This document shows, in pieces, positions 22,668 to 31,261 of a stretch of 33,348 nt of DNA (positions within the stretch are counted from its first letter, which is position 1; each line of letters opens with the position of its first letter). The position numbers and the translations under genes are program-made. This DNA is from an uncultured Clostridium sp. (GTDB lineage Bacteria > Bacillota > Clostridia > Lachnospirales > Lachnospiraceae), in NCBI GenBank assembly GCA_900540335.1, contig UQFC01000025.1:1-33348 (forward strand). The letters are read 5' to 3'. Under the pieces are notes generated by a model. That model searched no databases. It worked only from the letters and a program-made list of their open reading frames with translations, and was not told the origin of the DNA.

Positions 22668-24593
22668 TTATCTGACAGTGCAGTGAAAAAACCAGTTTTC
22701 AAAGGTATCATAAAGAAGATGGGACAGATCCTTGACAGAAGGAGGAAGTGTGCGTCCCGGATGGGAAACCATCAGAAGGTAGTAGTACTGAGGCGTTTCA
22801 AAAGCCGTGCATCGCTCCTTGGCTTCTTCTGGAATCAGGCCGGCAGGAAGAACGGTGTCTGCAGCTCCGACAGCGGCAAGGAACCTTAAAATAGAAAGCT
22901 CAGATTCACATACAATGGAGCCCGGGGTCTCATTTTGTTCGGCAAAGAGCCGTGTCTGTTCCTGATAAAAGGCCGTATCCGGCAGGGCAGTCATAATGCG
23001 TACAGGATTCTCTCTGGTATTGCCGCAGCAGTAGACCAGTTCTGTTTCAGCAAGAATCCGGCTGTCCAGAATGGGATGATCCTCCTGACTGGAAAAATAG
23101 ATCCCCAGATCGGCTGAGGCATTCAAAAGGGATTCTTCTATTTCCTCTCTGCTGCCTTCACTGATAGAAAGGCTGACATTGGGGCAGAGAAGGGAAAATG
23201 AATCGCAGATGTGATTCCTGAGAACGGGAGCAACGGAAGGATCGCACTGCAGGTGGAGATGTCCGCCGTGTCCCTGGCGGTAGGCACGGATATGCTCTTC
23301 CATTTCAGAATCAATCTGAAGAATGTTACGGGCAAAGTTGACAAAAATTTTTCCTGCATTGGTAGGCTGAAGGCGGTTGTGAACCCGCGTAAACAGACGG
23401 GTACACAGCATATCCTCTGCATTGCGGAGACAGCGGGAAAGGGCAGGCTGGGTCAGATAAAACCGTTCTGCTGCCTTACTGAGACTTTTTTCATCTACAA
23501 TGGCAATGATATAGCGGAGAAGCTGTGCATTCAGATTAATCTGCGGAGCACTGTGGTAGGTCTGCCTGGAACGGTGCAGAGCTGATTCAGCAGCAGAGGA
23601 GGCATCGCGGCTGTTTTCACCGGGAGCGGCAGAAGGAGCGGAGTTTTCCTGGGGAAGGGAGCGCTCTGTGAGACGAATCATTTCTTCGGCTTCCGGGCAG
23701 GGAATGGGCTGATAACGCTTATCAGAAAGACGTTCTTTCATCAGAAGACCTGCAAGATACCGTTCCGGCTCTGTAAGCGTGTGATCAGCCGGATAGCGGA
23801 TATGGAGTGTCTGGTAAACCGGAGGATTGAGCGGGCGATAAACCAGTTCTTCACATGGAAATACATGGGCCTGGGAAACAAGACCGACTCCGACTGCCTG
23901 ATGGAGCATGGAATCAACCAGCATAACATCGTTTGATTCAAAGGTTACAACAGGACTAAAGCCGGCCTGTTCAAACAGCTCCTCTGCAAGAATCCGGATA
24001 CTGTGACGGTGCCCCTGCAGAACAAAGGGAGTATCGCGCAGATCAGACAGGCGGATGCTTTCCTGGGAGGACAGAGGATGAGAGACAGGAAGTGAGATCA
24101 GGAGTTCCTCGTGGGCAAAGGGCAGATCGGTTGTTTTGTCCGAGGTCTTTCCGGATCCGATGGCAAGATCAATCTGGCCGTGCTGAATGGCTCCTGGCTG
24201 TTCGCTGGCATAAAGCTCTGTCAGGGACAGGGTAATGTCCGGATAACGGCGGGAAAAGGGATTGTAAACCTGGCTGTAGATGATAGCGCCGCGGTTTGGT
24301 GCAGTAGCCAGACGGATCAGAGTGTGATCAGAGCCAGTGACAGCACGCATACTTTGGAGCATTCTGGTCTGCTCATCCAGAATTTTCTGGGCAGATTCAA
24401 TGACATATCGGCCAACTGCAGTAGGGGTAAGCTGGCGGTGATAGCGAAGAAAAAGCAAAAATCCAAGGGATGATTCGTATTCAGAAAGAAATTTGCTGAG
24501 CGCCGGCTGAGAAACACCCAGTACCCGTGAGGCTCCGGAAAGGCTTCCCAGATCGGCGATGGTTACAAGGTAATAAAGCTGTCTGGTTGTCAT
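22668..24593 (-). CDS. Fused double LysR-type transcriptional regulator
   Basis: One uninterrupted frame of 641 residues holds two whole LysR regulators. The first (1 to about 295) has the winged HTH RQLYYLVTIADLGSLSGASR, then SQPALSKFLSEYESSLG, and a substrate domain (HTLIRLATAPNRGAII onward). A disordered Ser/Ala/Glu-rich linker (about 300-353) leads to the second (354-641). Its HTH reads LLRYIIAIVDEKSLSKAAER and TQPALSRCLRNAEDMLCTRLF, and its substrate domain starts at HLHLQCDPSVAPVL. The ATG is preceded by AAGGAGGG. There is no internal ribosome binding site or start at the junction, so this is a real fusion. It is divergent from the transporter-pectin operon and is likely its regulator, possibly sensing two signals. 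Confidence 0.92.
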   Translation of the reverse strand: MTTRQLYYLVTIADLGSLSGASRVLGVSQPALSKFLSEYESSLGFLLFLRYHRQLTPTAVGRYVIESAQKILDEQTRMLQSMRAVTGSDHTLIRLATAPNRGAIIYSQVYNPFSRRYPDITLSLTELYASEQPGAIQHGQIDLAIGSGKTSDKTTDLPFAHEELLISLPVSHPLSSQESIRLSDLRDTPFVLQGHRHSIRILAEELFEQAGFSPVVTFESNDVMLVDSMLHQAVGVGLVSQAHVFPCEELVYRPLNPPVYQTLHIRYPADHTLTEPERYLAGLLMKERLSDKRYQPIPCPEAEEMIRLTERSLPQENSAPSAAPGENSRDASSAAESALHRSRQTYHSAPQINLNAQLLRYIIAIVDEKSLSKAAERFYLTQPALSRCLRNAEDMLCTRLFTRVHNRLQPTNAGKIFVNFARNILQIDSEMEEHIRAYRQGHGGHLHLQCDPSVAPVLRNHICDSFSLLCPNVSLSISEGSREEIEESLLNASADLGIYFSSQEDHPILDSRILAETELVYCCGNTRENPVRIMTALPDTAFYQEQTRLFAEQNETPGSIVCESELSILRFLAAVGAADTVLPAGLIPEEAKERCTAFETPQYYYLLMVSHPGRTLPPSVKDLSHLLYDTFENWFFHCTVR

Positions 24594-24614
24594 AAAAGTT
24601 TCCCTCCTTCGCAG

Positions 24615-24691
24615 ATTCTATAGGTTTCCTGATCTTTGTTATTTCTATCATAAATCTTTTGATAAATCTGTCAACAGTAAATTCTATAAGT
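24615..24691. promoter_or_regulatory. Duplicated ATTCTATA(G/A)GT motif in the divergent control region
   Basis: ATTCTATAGGT (24615-24625) and ATTCTATAAGT (24681-24691) are direct repeats 66 bases apart, just upstream of the regulator start. They are plausible binding sites for the fused LysR protein, each domain set perhaps using one. The rest of this 319-base gap holds the transporter promoter, an AATAAG/CTTATT-closed hairpin near 24790-24833 and a short hairpin before the start. Confidence 0.35.
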
Positions 24692-24729
24692 ATAACTAAA
24701 ATGATATGAAGAATATAATTATTTGGGGT

Positions 24730-24758
24730 TTGTAAAAAAAACGTTAATCTTATATAAT
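24730..24758 (+). promoter_or_regulatory. Promoter of the tctCBA-pectin operon
   Basis: TTGTAA (24730-24735), 17 bases, then a perfect TATAAT (24753-24758). Transcription would begin near 24765, giving a leader of roughly 148 nt. Confidence 0.62.
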
Positions 24759-24864
24759 ACAACTATCAGATGACAGAAAATAAAAAAATAAGACAGAATG
24801 CACATCTTAAGTGCAAAAAAGTGCTTATTTAATAAAAAATGTCACAGTTAAATTCTTAAAGGGA

Positions 24865-24883
24865 CAGGGAAGCGTCTTCCCTG
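24865..24883 (+). other. Leader hairpin before tctC
   Basis: CAGGGAAG and CTTCCCTG pair perfectly around CGT, 29 bases before the tctC start and upstream of its AAGGAGAG ribosome binding site. It may protect the 5' end of the message or tune translation. Confidence 0.45.
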
Positions 24884-24912
24884 GAGGTTGAAAGGAAAAG
24901 GAGAGAAACGTT

Positions 24913-25995
24913 ATGAAGAAAGCAATGAGCCGTATCTTGTTATCGGGAATTCTGGCAGCAGCAGTATTGGGTGCAACCGCATGCAGCTCTAAGAAAGAGG
25001 AAACAACAGCAGCAGCAGAGACTACAGCAGCCGCTGCAGCAGGAGAAAGCCAGGAGGCAGCTGCTTCTGCAGATGGAATCGGCTTTCCAAAGGATGAAAC
25101 CATTACTCTGGTAGTTCCGGGAAAAGCAGGCGGCGGATCAGATCTGGGAATTCGTTATTACAGTGAAGGACTGAACCGTTTATACGGATTAAAGACTACA
25201 GTAACCAACTATGACAGCAACACCGTAGGTCATCAGACCGTGGCAAACGCAAAGCCGGATGGAACAACTTTGACAGTGGCAACTTCTGCACTGAACATTC
25301 AGTATATTACCGGAAACGCAGAAGTTAATCCCACCAAGGATCTGACCCTGATTGCATGTCTGCAGGACAATGGCTTCTCTACACTGGCAGTACCGGCTGA
25401 TGCCCCGTATGATGATTTTGCCGGATTTGTAGAGTATGCAAAGGCTCATCCGGGAGAACTGAATGCAGGTATGCCGGCAGCCGGAGCGAACACCTTCCTG
25501 TTTGGTATGATTACATCTGCTACAGGTATTGAGTTAAATTCTGTTGAGTGCGCATCTGAGTCTGACCGTCTGACCAACCTGGCTGGTGGATTTATTGATA
25601 TCGGTGTTGTAGGCGTGGGAAACGCTCTGGAGTACGAGAAGGCTGGAAAGCTGAAAGTAATCGGTACCGTATCTTCTGACGGCAATACCATTTCCATGTA
25701 TCCGGAAGAGCTGCCGGATAACTACAAGACTCTGCAGGAGCAGGGCTTTGAGGATTGCGTTCTGTATGTAAACCACTATCTGTACGGACCGGCCGGAATG
25801 GACGAGACAATGGTGAAAGAAATGAATGCAGCAATGCAGGCAGTATGTGAGGACGAAACCGTAAGCGCAGGAATTGCTTCTATCGGTAATATTCCCGGAT
25901 GGCATGACCTGGAGGAGTCCAAAAAGATTCGTGACGAAGAGTATGCTTCCTTCGTACAGATTGCAAAGGATCTGGACCTGTACGTACAGGAGTAG
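24913..25995 (+). CDS. TTT transporter solute-binding lipoprotein (TctC family)
   Basis: This is the extracytoplasmic receptor of a tripartite tricarboxylate-type secondary transporter. Of 360 residues, the first 24 form a lipoprotein signal ending in ATAC (Cys24), then an alanine/glutamate/threonine-rich tether (KKEETTAAAETTAAAAAG). The mature part has TctC features: ITLVVPGKAGGGSDLGIRYY near the N-terminus, VANAKPDGTTLTVATSA, and VGVGNALEYEKAGKLKVIG. Family members bind carboxylates such as citrate. Because the operon encodes pectin enzymes, a uronate or oligogalacturonide is the likely ligand here, as inference. The gene is followed by tctB and tctA after an mRNA hairpin. Confidence 0.88.
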   Translation: MKKAMSRILLSGILAAAVLGATACSSKKEETTAAAETTAAAAAGESQEAAASADGIGFPKDETITLVVPGKAGGGSDLGIRYYSEGLNRLYGLKTTVTNYDSNTVGHQTVANAKPDGTTLTVATSALNIQYITGNAEVNPTKDLTLIACLQDNGFSTLAVPADAPYDDFAGFVEYAKAHPGELNAGMPAAGANTFLFGMITSATGIELNSVECASESDRLTNLAGGFIDIGVVGVGNALEYEKAGKLKVIGTVSSDGNTISMYPEELPDNYKTLQEQGFEDCVLYVNHYLYGPAGMDETMVKEMNAAMQAVCEDETVSAGIASIGNIPGWHDLEESKKIRDEEYASFVQIAKDLDLYVQE

Positions 25996-26022
25996 GCAGT
26001 CAAAAGAAAAAGGTTTAACAGT

Positions 26023-26054
26023 ATGTCCTGGAAAACATAAGTTTTCCGGGACAT
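26023..26054 (+). other. Strong intercistronic hairpin between tctC and tctB
   Basis: ATGTCCTGGAAAAC and GTTTTCCGGGACAT form a 14-pair stem (one wobble) with an ATAA loop. No T-run follows, so it probably marks a processing or stability boundary that keeps the binding-protein message in excess, a usual arrangement for solute-binding protein operons. Confidence 0.65.
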
Positions 26055-26079
26055 CTTAAAAAGGAGGAAAATTCTGACG

Positions 26080-26547
26080 ATGAAAATGCGTAGAGATACA
26101 AAAACAGGAATTGTCGGCCTGCTTGGATGTGCATTTTTCTTATTTGCAAGCCAGTCTATTAAGCAGCCGGCAAAGCTTCTGGAGCCGGGGCCCAGACTGT
26201 TTCCCTATGTGGCGATTTTTCTGATTGCCGTAAGCTCTGTGGCTTTGATTATAAAAGGAATCAAAGAAAGGGAAATTGAAGAAAAACCGTATTTCCCCAA
26301 GGGCGGTATTCTGAAGATCAGCAAAAGCTACCTGATGCTTGTGATTTATGCGATTGCCATGACCTGGCTGGGCTTTCTGATTACAACACCGTTTGCAACC
26401 GTGGCTTTTATTTATGATTTAAAGGGCAACAGCAAAGTAAAACTGATTCCGTCCATTATCATTGCCCTTCTGGTAACGGGAGTACTGTACGCCATGTTTG
26501 TATATGGCTTCCAGATTAAGCTTCCGGCCGGAATTCTGTTTGAATAA
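26080..26547 (+). CDS. TTT transporter small membrane subunit (TctB family)
   Basis: The 155-residue protein has four membrane helices: an N-terminal one around GIVGLLGCAFFLFASQSI, then PRLFPYVAIFLIAVSSVALIIKG, and two near the end. The LLEPGPRLFPY stretch is the DUF1468/TctB signature. It assembles with TctA in the membrane and is needed for transport. AAGGAGG lies 12 bases before ATG, slightly long; the second ATG at 26086 is further away. The next gene begins 14 bases after the stop. Confidence 0.85.
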   Translation: MKMRRDTKTGIVGLLGCAFFLFASQSIKQPAKLLEPGPRLFPYVAIFLIAVSSVALIIKGIKEREIEEKPYFPKGGILKISKSYLMLVIYAIAMTWLGFLITTPFATVAFIYDLKGNSKVKLIPSIIIALLVTGVLYAMFVYGFQIKLPAGILFE

Positions 26548-26561
26548 GGGGGAACGACAAA

Positions 26562-28082
26562 ATGAGTGAATACATAAGTGCATTGATGATATGCCTGGAG
26601 CCTGTCCATCTTCTTCTGATTGTGGCAATGGTATCTCTGGGTATTGTGTTTGGAGCGATTCCCGGACTTTCTGCAACACTGGGTATTGCCCTGCTGCTTC
26701 CTGTTACCTTTGGACTTTCTACGGAAACCTCATTTGTGCTGCTGCTGGCAATCTGGATCGGAGGCGTATCCGGAACCTTTATTTCTGCAGTGCTGATTGG
26801 TATTCCCGGTTCTTCTTCTGCAATTGCTACCTGCTTTGACGGCTTCCCTATGACTCAGAAGGGACAGGCAGGAAAAGCTCTGGGCATTGGTATGACAGCA
26901 TCCTTTATCGGAACAGTAGGTTCTGTTATTCTGGCTACTTTGCTGTCTCCGGTTATTGCTGAATTTGCTCTGCATCTGGGACCCTGGGAGTATTTCTCCC
27001 TCTGCTTCTGCGCCATTACTCTGGTGGCTTCTCTGTCTAAGGGGAATATTTTTAAAGGCGTTATGGCAGCAGGTATTGGTCTTCTGATGGGATGCATCGG
27101 AATGGATCCGATTAACGGAGCAACCCGTTTTACTTTTGGAAACGTGTATCTGACTGCAGGTATCAGTACGGTAGCCCAGATGCTTGGTATGTTTGCAATG
27201 TGCCAGATTATCCGGGACTCTGCAAAGGGCGAGGCAAAAATGCCGGATGTGGATACGGTAACAAACAAGGGACTTGGAATTGGTTTCAAGGATATTATTG
27301 AAAATATCAAAACCATTGTTTTTGCATTTGCAAGCGGACTCTGGATCGGTTTCCTTCCCGGTATGGGCTCAGGTATTTCCAATATGGTTGCCTACGGCTA
27401 TGCAAAAAGCATCAGCAAGGATCCGGAAAGCTTCGGAAAAGGAAATCCGGCTGGTGTATGGGCTTCTGAGACAGCAAACAACGCTTCTCTTGGAGGCGCT
27501 CTGATCCCGATGATGGCACTTGGTATCCCCGGAGATGGTATTACAGCGATGCTGATTGCAGGACTGACGATTCACGGACTGCAGGCAGGCCCCCTGTTTA
27601 TGACAGAGCAGCCGGATCTGGCTATGCTGATTTTTGCCTGTGTTCTGGTATCGGCGATTGTTACCTATGCAATTCAGATTCTGACAAAACGCTGGTTCCC
27701 ATATATTCTGAAGGTTCCGTATCATTACCTGTATACGGTAATCCTGGTAATTTGTTATATCGGCGGTTATGGAATTTCCAATACCATGTTCAACATCTAT
27801 GTGATGCTGGCACTGTGCTTACTGGCAATCTTTATGAGCGTTGCCGGACTGCCGACCTCTCCGCTGGTACTGGCATTTATCCTTTCCAGCAAGCTGGAGC
27901 GCTACTTCCGTCAGGGCATCAGCTACGCACATGGAAGCTACAAGGAATTCTTTACCAGACCGCTGTCTGCTGCTTTGCTGGCAATCGCAGTATTCTGTGT
28001 TGTATGGCCGCTGTTCTCCGAGCATATGAAGAAGAAAAAAGCAGCAGCTGTATCTGTGAATCAGGATGTCAATGATGACTGA
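26562..28082 (+). CDS. TTT transporter large membrane subunit (TctA family)
   Basis: The 506-residue channel-forming subunit has about eleven or twelve helices. Family motifs are VFGAIPGLSATLGIALLLP in the first half, GIPGSSSAIATCFDGFPM after it, and the mirrored FLPGMGSGISNMVAYGYAK and MALGIPGDGITAMLIAG in the second half. The two GxPG motifs likely line the substrate site. Cation-coupled uptake is known for the family. Its last 17 bases overlap the esterase gene, so transporter and catabolic genes are one operon. Confidence 0.93.
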   Translation: MSEYISALMICLEPVHLLLIVAMVSLGIVFGAIPGLSATLGIALLLPVTFGLSTETSFVLLLAIWIGGVSGTFISAVLIGIPGSSSAIATCFDGFPMTQKGQAGKALGIGMTASFIGTVGSVILATLLSPVIAEFALHLGPWEYFSLCFCAITLVASLSKGNIFKGVMAAGIGLLMGCIGMDPINGATRFTFGNVYLTAGISTVAQMLGMFAMCQIIRDSAKGEAKMPDVDTVTNKGLGIGFKDIIENIKTIVFAFASGLWIGFLPGMGSGISNMVAYGYAKSISKDPESFGKGNPAGVWASETANNASLGGALIPMMALGIPGDGITAMLIAGLTIHGLQAGPLFMTEQPDLAMLIFACVLVSAIVTYAIQILTKRWFPYILKVPYHYLYTVILVICYIGGYGISNTMFNIYVMLALCLLAIFMSVAGLPTSPLVLAFILSSKLERYFRQGISYAHGSYKEFFTRPLSAALLAIAVFCVVWPLFSEHMKKKKAAAVSVNQDVNDD

Positions 28083-29163
28083 TCCGGAAGAACGGCTTCC
28101 GAAAATACAGACCTGTTATGGAACACTTCCGTCTATGCTTCGTAAATTTGACCGCTTTGCCCGCCGTGATTATTTCCGCGGGCATTCAGCGGAAGAATTT
28201 GAGGAGTGGAGAAAAAAGGAACGCATACTTCTTTCAGAACTTTTAGGACTGGAAAAAATGGAAGTCTGTGATTTAAATCCTGTGATTATGGAGACGAAAA
28301 TGCTTCCGGAAGGGATTCGCAGAGAGCATATCAGGATTCAGACAGAGCCGGATGTTTGGATGACCATGTATCTGTTGGTTCCGGCAGATGCCGGTCCGAA
28401 CACCCGGCTCTTTTTATGCCCTCCCGGCCATAATGGAGCAGGAAAATATACTGTGGCAGGTCTGGCGGAATACGGAGCAGTTCAGGAAAAAATAACCCAG
28501 TATCAGTATGACTATGGTCTGCAGCTGGCACAGAGGGGATTTGCTGCAGTTTGTCCGGATTGCCGGGGCTTCGGAGAACGGCGGGAGGCAAAAGAGGACA
28601 CGCAGGATCCGGTTTTAGGATTAAAGGGAGACTGTTATTGGCTGGCTCATATGGGAGAGCCTTTGGGGATCCCGGTCGCAGGAATGCTGGTCTGGGATCT
28701 GATGCGTCTGATTGATTATCTGGAATTACGCGGTGAGTGGGATATGGAACATCTGGGATGTCTCGGATTTTCCGGCGGAGGAATGCAGACCTTGTATCTG
28801 GCTGCTTTGGACGAACGCGTTCAGTATGCAGTTATCAGCGGTTATATGTATGGATTCCGCGATGCGCTTCTGAAGCTGAACCGCAACTGCTCCTGCAATT
28901 ATATTCCCCGTCTGTGGGAGTACCTGGATATGGGGGATATTGCTTCGCTGATTGCGCCGCGGCCTCTGGTGATTCAGTCCTGCAGGCAGGACAGACTGAA
29001 CGGGCCGAGAGGAATTGTCAATGCGGTGGAGCAGGTTGCAGTCATTGAAAATGCCTATCGTCTCTGCCATGCAGAAAAGCTGCCTTTTCACGATATTTGT
29101 GAGGGCGGGCATCAATGGCATGGAGAACGGTTGGATAAATATCTGGAATATATAGGAAAGTAG
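28066..29163 (+). CDS. Alpha/beta-hydrolase, putative carbohydrate esterase
   Basis: The protein has up to 365 residues; ATG 28066, 28072 and 28075 are all possible starts, the later two better spaced from CAGG. The fold carries LFLCPPGHNGAGK (oxyanion region), GFAAVCPDCRGFGER, the nucleophile elbow GFSGGG with Ser236, Asp309 in SCRQDRLNG and His349 in EGGHQWHG. It resembles large acetyl-esterase/abhydrolase (family 7/25-like) proteins often found in pectin and xylan loci. No signal peptide, so it is cytoplasmic. Removing acetyl or methyl esters from imported galacturonides would suit the neighbours; the exact bond is not shown. Confidence 0.78.
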   Translation: MSMMTDPEERLPKIQTCYGTLPSMLRKFDRFARRDYFRGHSAEEFEEWRKKERILLSELLGLEKMEVCDLNPVIMETKMLPEGIRREHIRIQTEPDVWMTMYLLVPADAGPNTRLFLCPPGHNGAGKYTVAGLAEYGAVQEKITQYQYDYGLQLAQRGFAAVCPDCRGFGERREAKEDTQDPVLGLKGDCYWLAHMGEPLGIPVAGMLVWDLMRLIDYLELRGEWDMEHLGCLGFSGGGMQTLYLAALDERVQYAVISGYMYGFRDALLKLNRNCSCNYIPRLWEYLDMGDIASLIAPRPLVIQSCRQDRLNGPRGIVNAVEQVAVIENAYRLCHAEKLPFHDICEGGHQWHGERLDKYLEYIGK

Positions 29164-29173
29164 GAAGAATTTC

Positions 29174-31240
29174 ATGGACAGATTTAAGTTGCGTGAAACA
29201 ATTTTAAGGGAAATTGAAAAACCGCTGATACCGGAGCAGAGGTATTCTGTCCTGGAGTTTGGAGCAGAGCCGGACAGCAGCCGGATTCAGACAGAGGCAT
29301 TTCAGCTTGCTATTGACCGGGTCAGTGAGGCGGGAGGCGGAAAAATCTGCGTTCCTGCAGGAAAATATCTGACAGGAGCGATTACCTTGAAAAGCCAGGT
29401 GGAGCTTCATCTGGAGAGTCCGGATACCTGGATTCAGTTTGTAAGTGAAGAGCCGGAAAAGCATTATCCGCTGGTGTTTTCTCATTGGGAGGCAACGCCC
29501 TGCTATAATTATTCTCCGCTGATTTATGCCTGCGATGCCCATGACATTGCAGTAACAGGCCCGGGTGTATTTGACGGAGGCGCAGATGCAGCACACTGGT
29601 GGAACTGGCATCATCAGGTTGAAAATGCCTGGTCTGAGGATTTGCCGGATCTTCAGCTTGAGGACAGAAAACTGCTGAGAAAAATGAACCAGGACGGCGT
29701 TGCGGTTGAAAAGCGGGTATTCGGGCCGGGCCATTATCTTCGTCCGAATTTCGTACAGCCGATTCGGTGCAAACGTGTGCTGTTTGAAGGATTTACGCTG
29801 AAACACAGTCCTATGTGGCAGCTGAATCCGGTAATGTGTGAGAGTCTTACGGTAGATGGAGTGACCCTTTCCAGCCACGGTTCCAACAATGACGGATGTG
29901 ATCCGGAAAGCTGCCGGGGAGTCCACATTCACAATTGCCGTTTTGACACAGGCGATGACTGTATCAGTCTGAAATCAGGACGGGATCGGGATGGACGGGA
30001 GGCAAACCGGCCCTGTGAATACATTTTGATTGATCACAATGAGTTTGCAGACGGTCACGGAGGGGTGGCTCTGGGAAGTGAAATGAGCGGAGGGATCCGC
30101 TGTGTTCTGGCAGAGTTCAACCGCTTCAGCAGTCCCAATCTGACATATGCCCTTCGGTTGAAGACCAATGCGCGGCGCGGAGGAAAAGTGGAGGATGTGA
30201 TTCTGGCAGACAGTGTTATGGATCATGTTCACGGAGCTGCCGTTCACGGAACCATGCTTTATGAGGATGGAAGAAATGGAAATGATCTGCCTGTTTTCCG
30301 GAATATCATGATTGAAAATGTAACGGCCCACGGGGGGGATTACGGAATTTTTCTGGAGGCCTTTGAAGAGGTGCCGATTACCGGTCTGATTCTGAGAAAC
30401 ATACGGATTGACGGAGCCGTACAGTGCATGCGGAGCATGAACTGGAAGGAACCGGTGATTGAAAACGTGGTAATTAACGGAAAATCTTTTCCCAGGCTTG
30501 GAAAGCTGCGGATTGCAGGCGTTCCACGGAAGGGGGAAGAACTTCAGGCTTTGGCGGAGTTCTGCGGAGAGAGAACAGAGTGCAGCTATTGCTGGGAGAT
30601 TCAAACGTCCTGTGGACAGTGGAAACAGGCCGGAGGAGAAGCTGTCTTTACGGTTCCTTCTGATTGTACAGCAGTCCGCGTGTCTGCCAGGGATGCTTAT
30701 GGAAACTGTGAGCGCAGCATGGAATACCGGGTTCTGGAGCATAACACAGGCTCTGAAGAAGATACAGAGAGGGCACGCATGATATGCCGCGGATTTCTGC
30801 AGACGGATGATAATACAAGAGAGGATCAGGCGCTCAGCCGCGGATCCCTGGCGAAGATTCTTCTTCCGTTGGGAGGAGAAGATGAGAGGCTGGAGAAGAA
30901 TACGGCTGAAGAATCATGGGTGGAGCTGGCAGTTCAGAAAGGACTTCTGGCCCGAACCGAGGATGGAGGTCTTCATCCGGAAAGAACTGTCAGCAGACAG
31001 GAAATGGCTACAGTAGCGATGCAGGCATGCGGTGTGAATTACAGAAATGCATCCAGCACAATGCCTGTATGTGCCGATTCCGGCGAGGTAAGCAATAATT
31101 ACGGAACCAATGTGGCGAGGGCTCTGTATTTTGGATTTATGACATTAGACGGACAGGGGCGGTTTCGGCCCATGGATCCTGTAACAATGAAGGAAACAAT
31201 CCGGATTATAAACAGAGTAGCAGATTTTGCAGGAATGTAA
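29174..31240 (+). CDS. GH28 polygalacturonase family enzyme with SLH-like C-terminal tail
   Basis: The 688-residue protein has a GH28 beta-helix (about 20-445). The conserved sites are NND (238-240), GDD (260-262), GHG (294-296) and RLK (328-330); the acids and His295 are the catalytic set that splits alpha-1,4-galacturonide bonds. An Ig-like beta domain follows (about 445-523). The tail (about 550-688) has SLH-like units: SRGSLAKILLPLGG, LARTEDGGLHPERTVSRQEMA and LDGQGRFRPMDPVTMKE. No signal peptide is present, so the enzyme looks cytoplasmic and the cell-surface tail is out of place. It sits 10 bases behind the esterase. Exo-action on imported oligomers is the likely role. Confidence 0.9.
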   Translation: MDRFKLRETILREIEKPLIPEQRYSVLEFGAEPDSSRIQTEAFQLAIDRVSEAGGGKICVPAGKYLTGAITLKSQVELHLESPDTWIQFVSEEPEKHYPLVFSHWEATPCYNYSPLIYACDAHDIAVTGPGVFDGGADAAHWWNWHHQVENAWSEDLPDLQLEDRKLLRKMNQDGVAVEKRVFGPGHYLRPNFVQPIRCKRVLFEGFTLKHSPMWQLNPVMCESLTVDGVTLSSHGSNNDGCDPESCRGVHIHNCRFDTGDDCISLKSGRDRDGREANRPCEYILIDHNEFADGHGGVALGSEMSGGIRCVLAEFNRFSSPNLTYALRLKTNARRGGKVEDVILADSVMDHVHGAAVHGTMLYEDGRNGNDLPVFRNIMIENVTAHGGDYGIFLEAFEEVPITGLILRNIRIDGAVQCMRSMNWKEPVIENVVINGKSFPRLGKLRIAGVPRKGEELQALAEFCGERTECSYCWEIQTSCGQWKQAGGEAVFTVPSDCTAVRVSARDAYGNCERSMEYRVLEHNTGSEEDTERARMICRGFLQTDDNTREDQALSRGSLAKILLPLGGEDERLEKNTAEESWVELAVQKGLLARTEDGGLHPERTVSRQEMATVAMQACGVNYRNASSTMPVCADSGEVSNNYGTNVARALYFGFMTLDGQGRFRPMDPVTMKETIRIINRVADFAGM

Positions 31241-31261
31241 GGGAAAGGGAGAGTTGTATCT

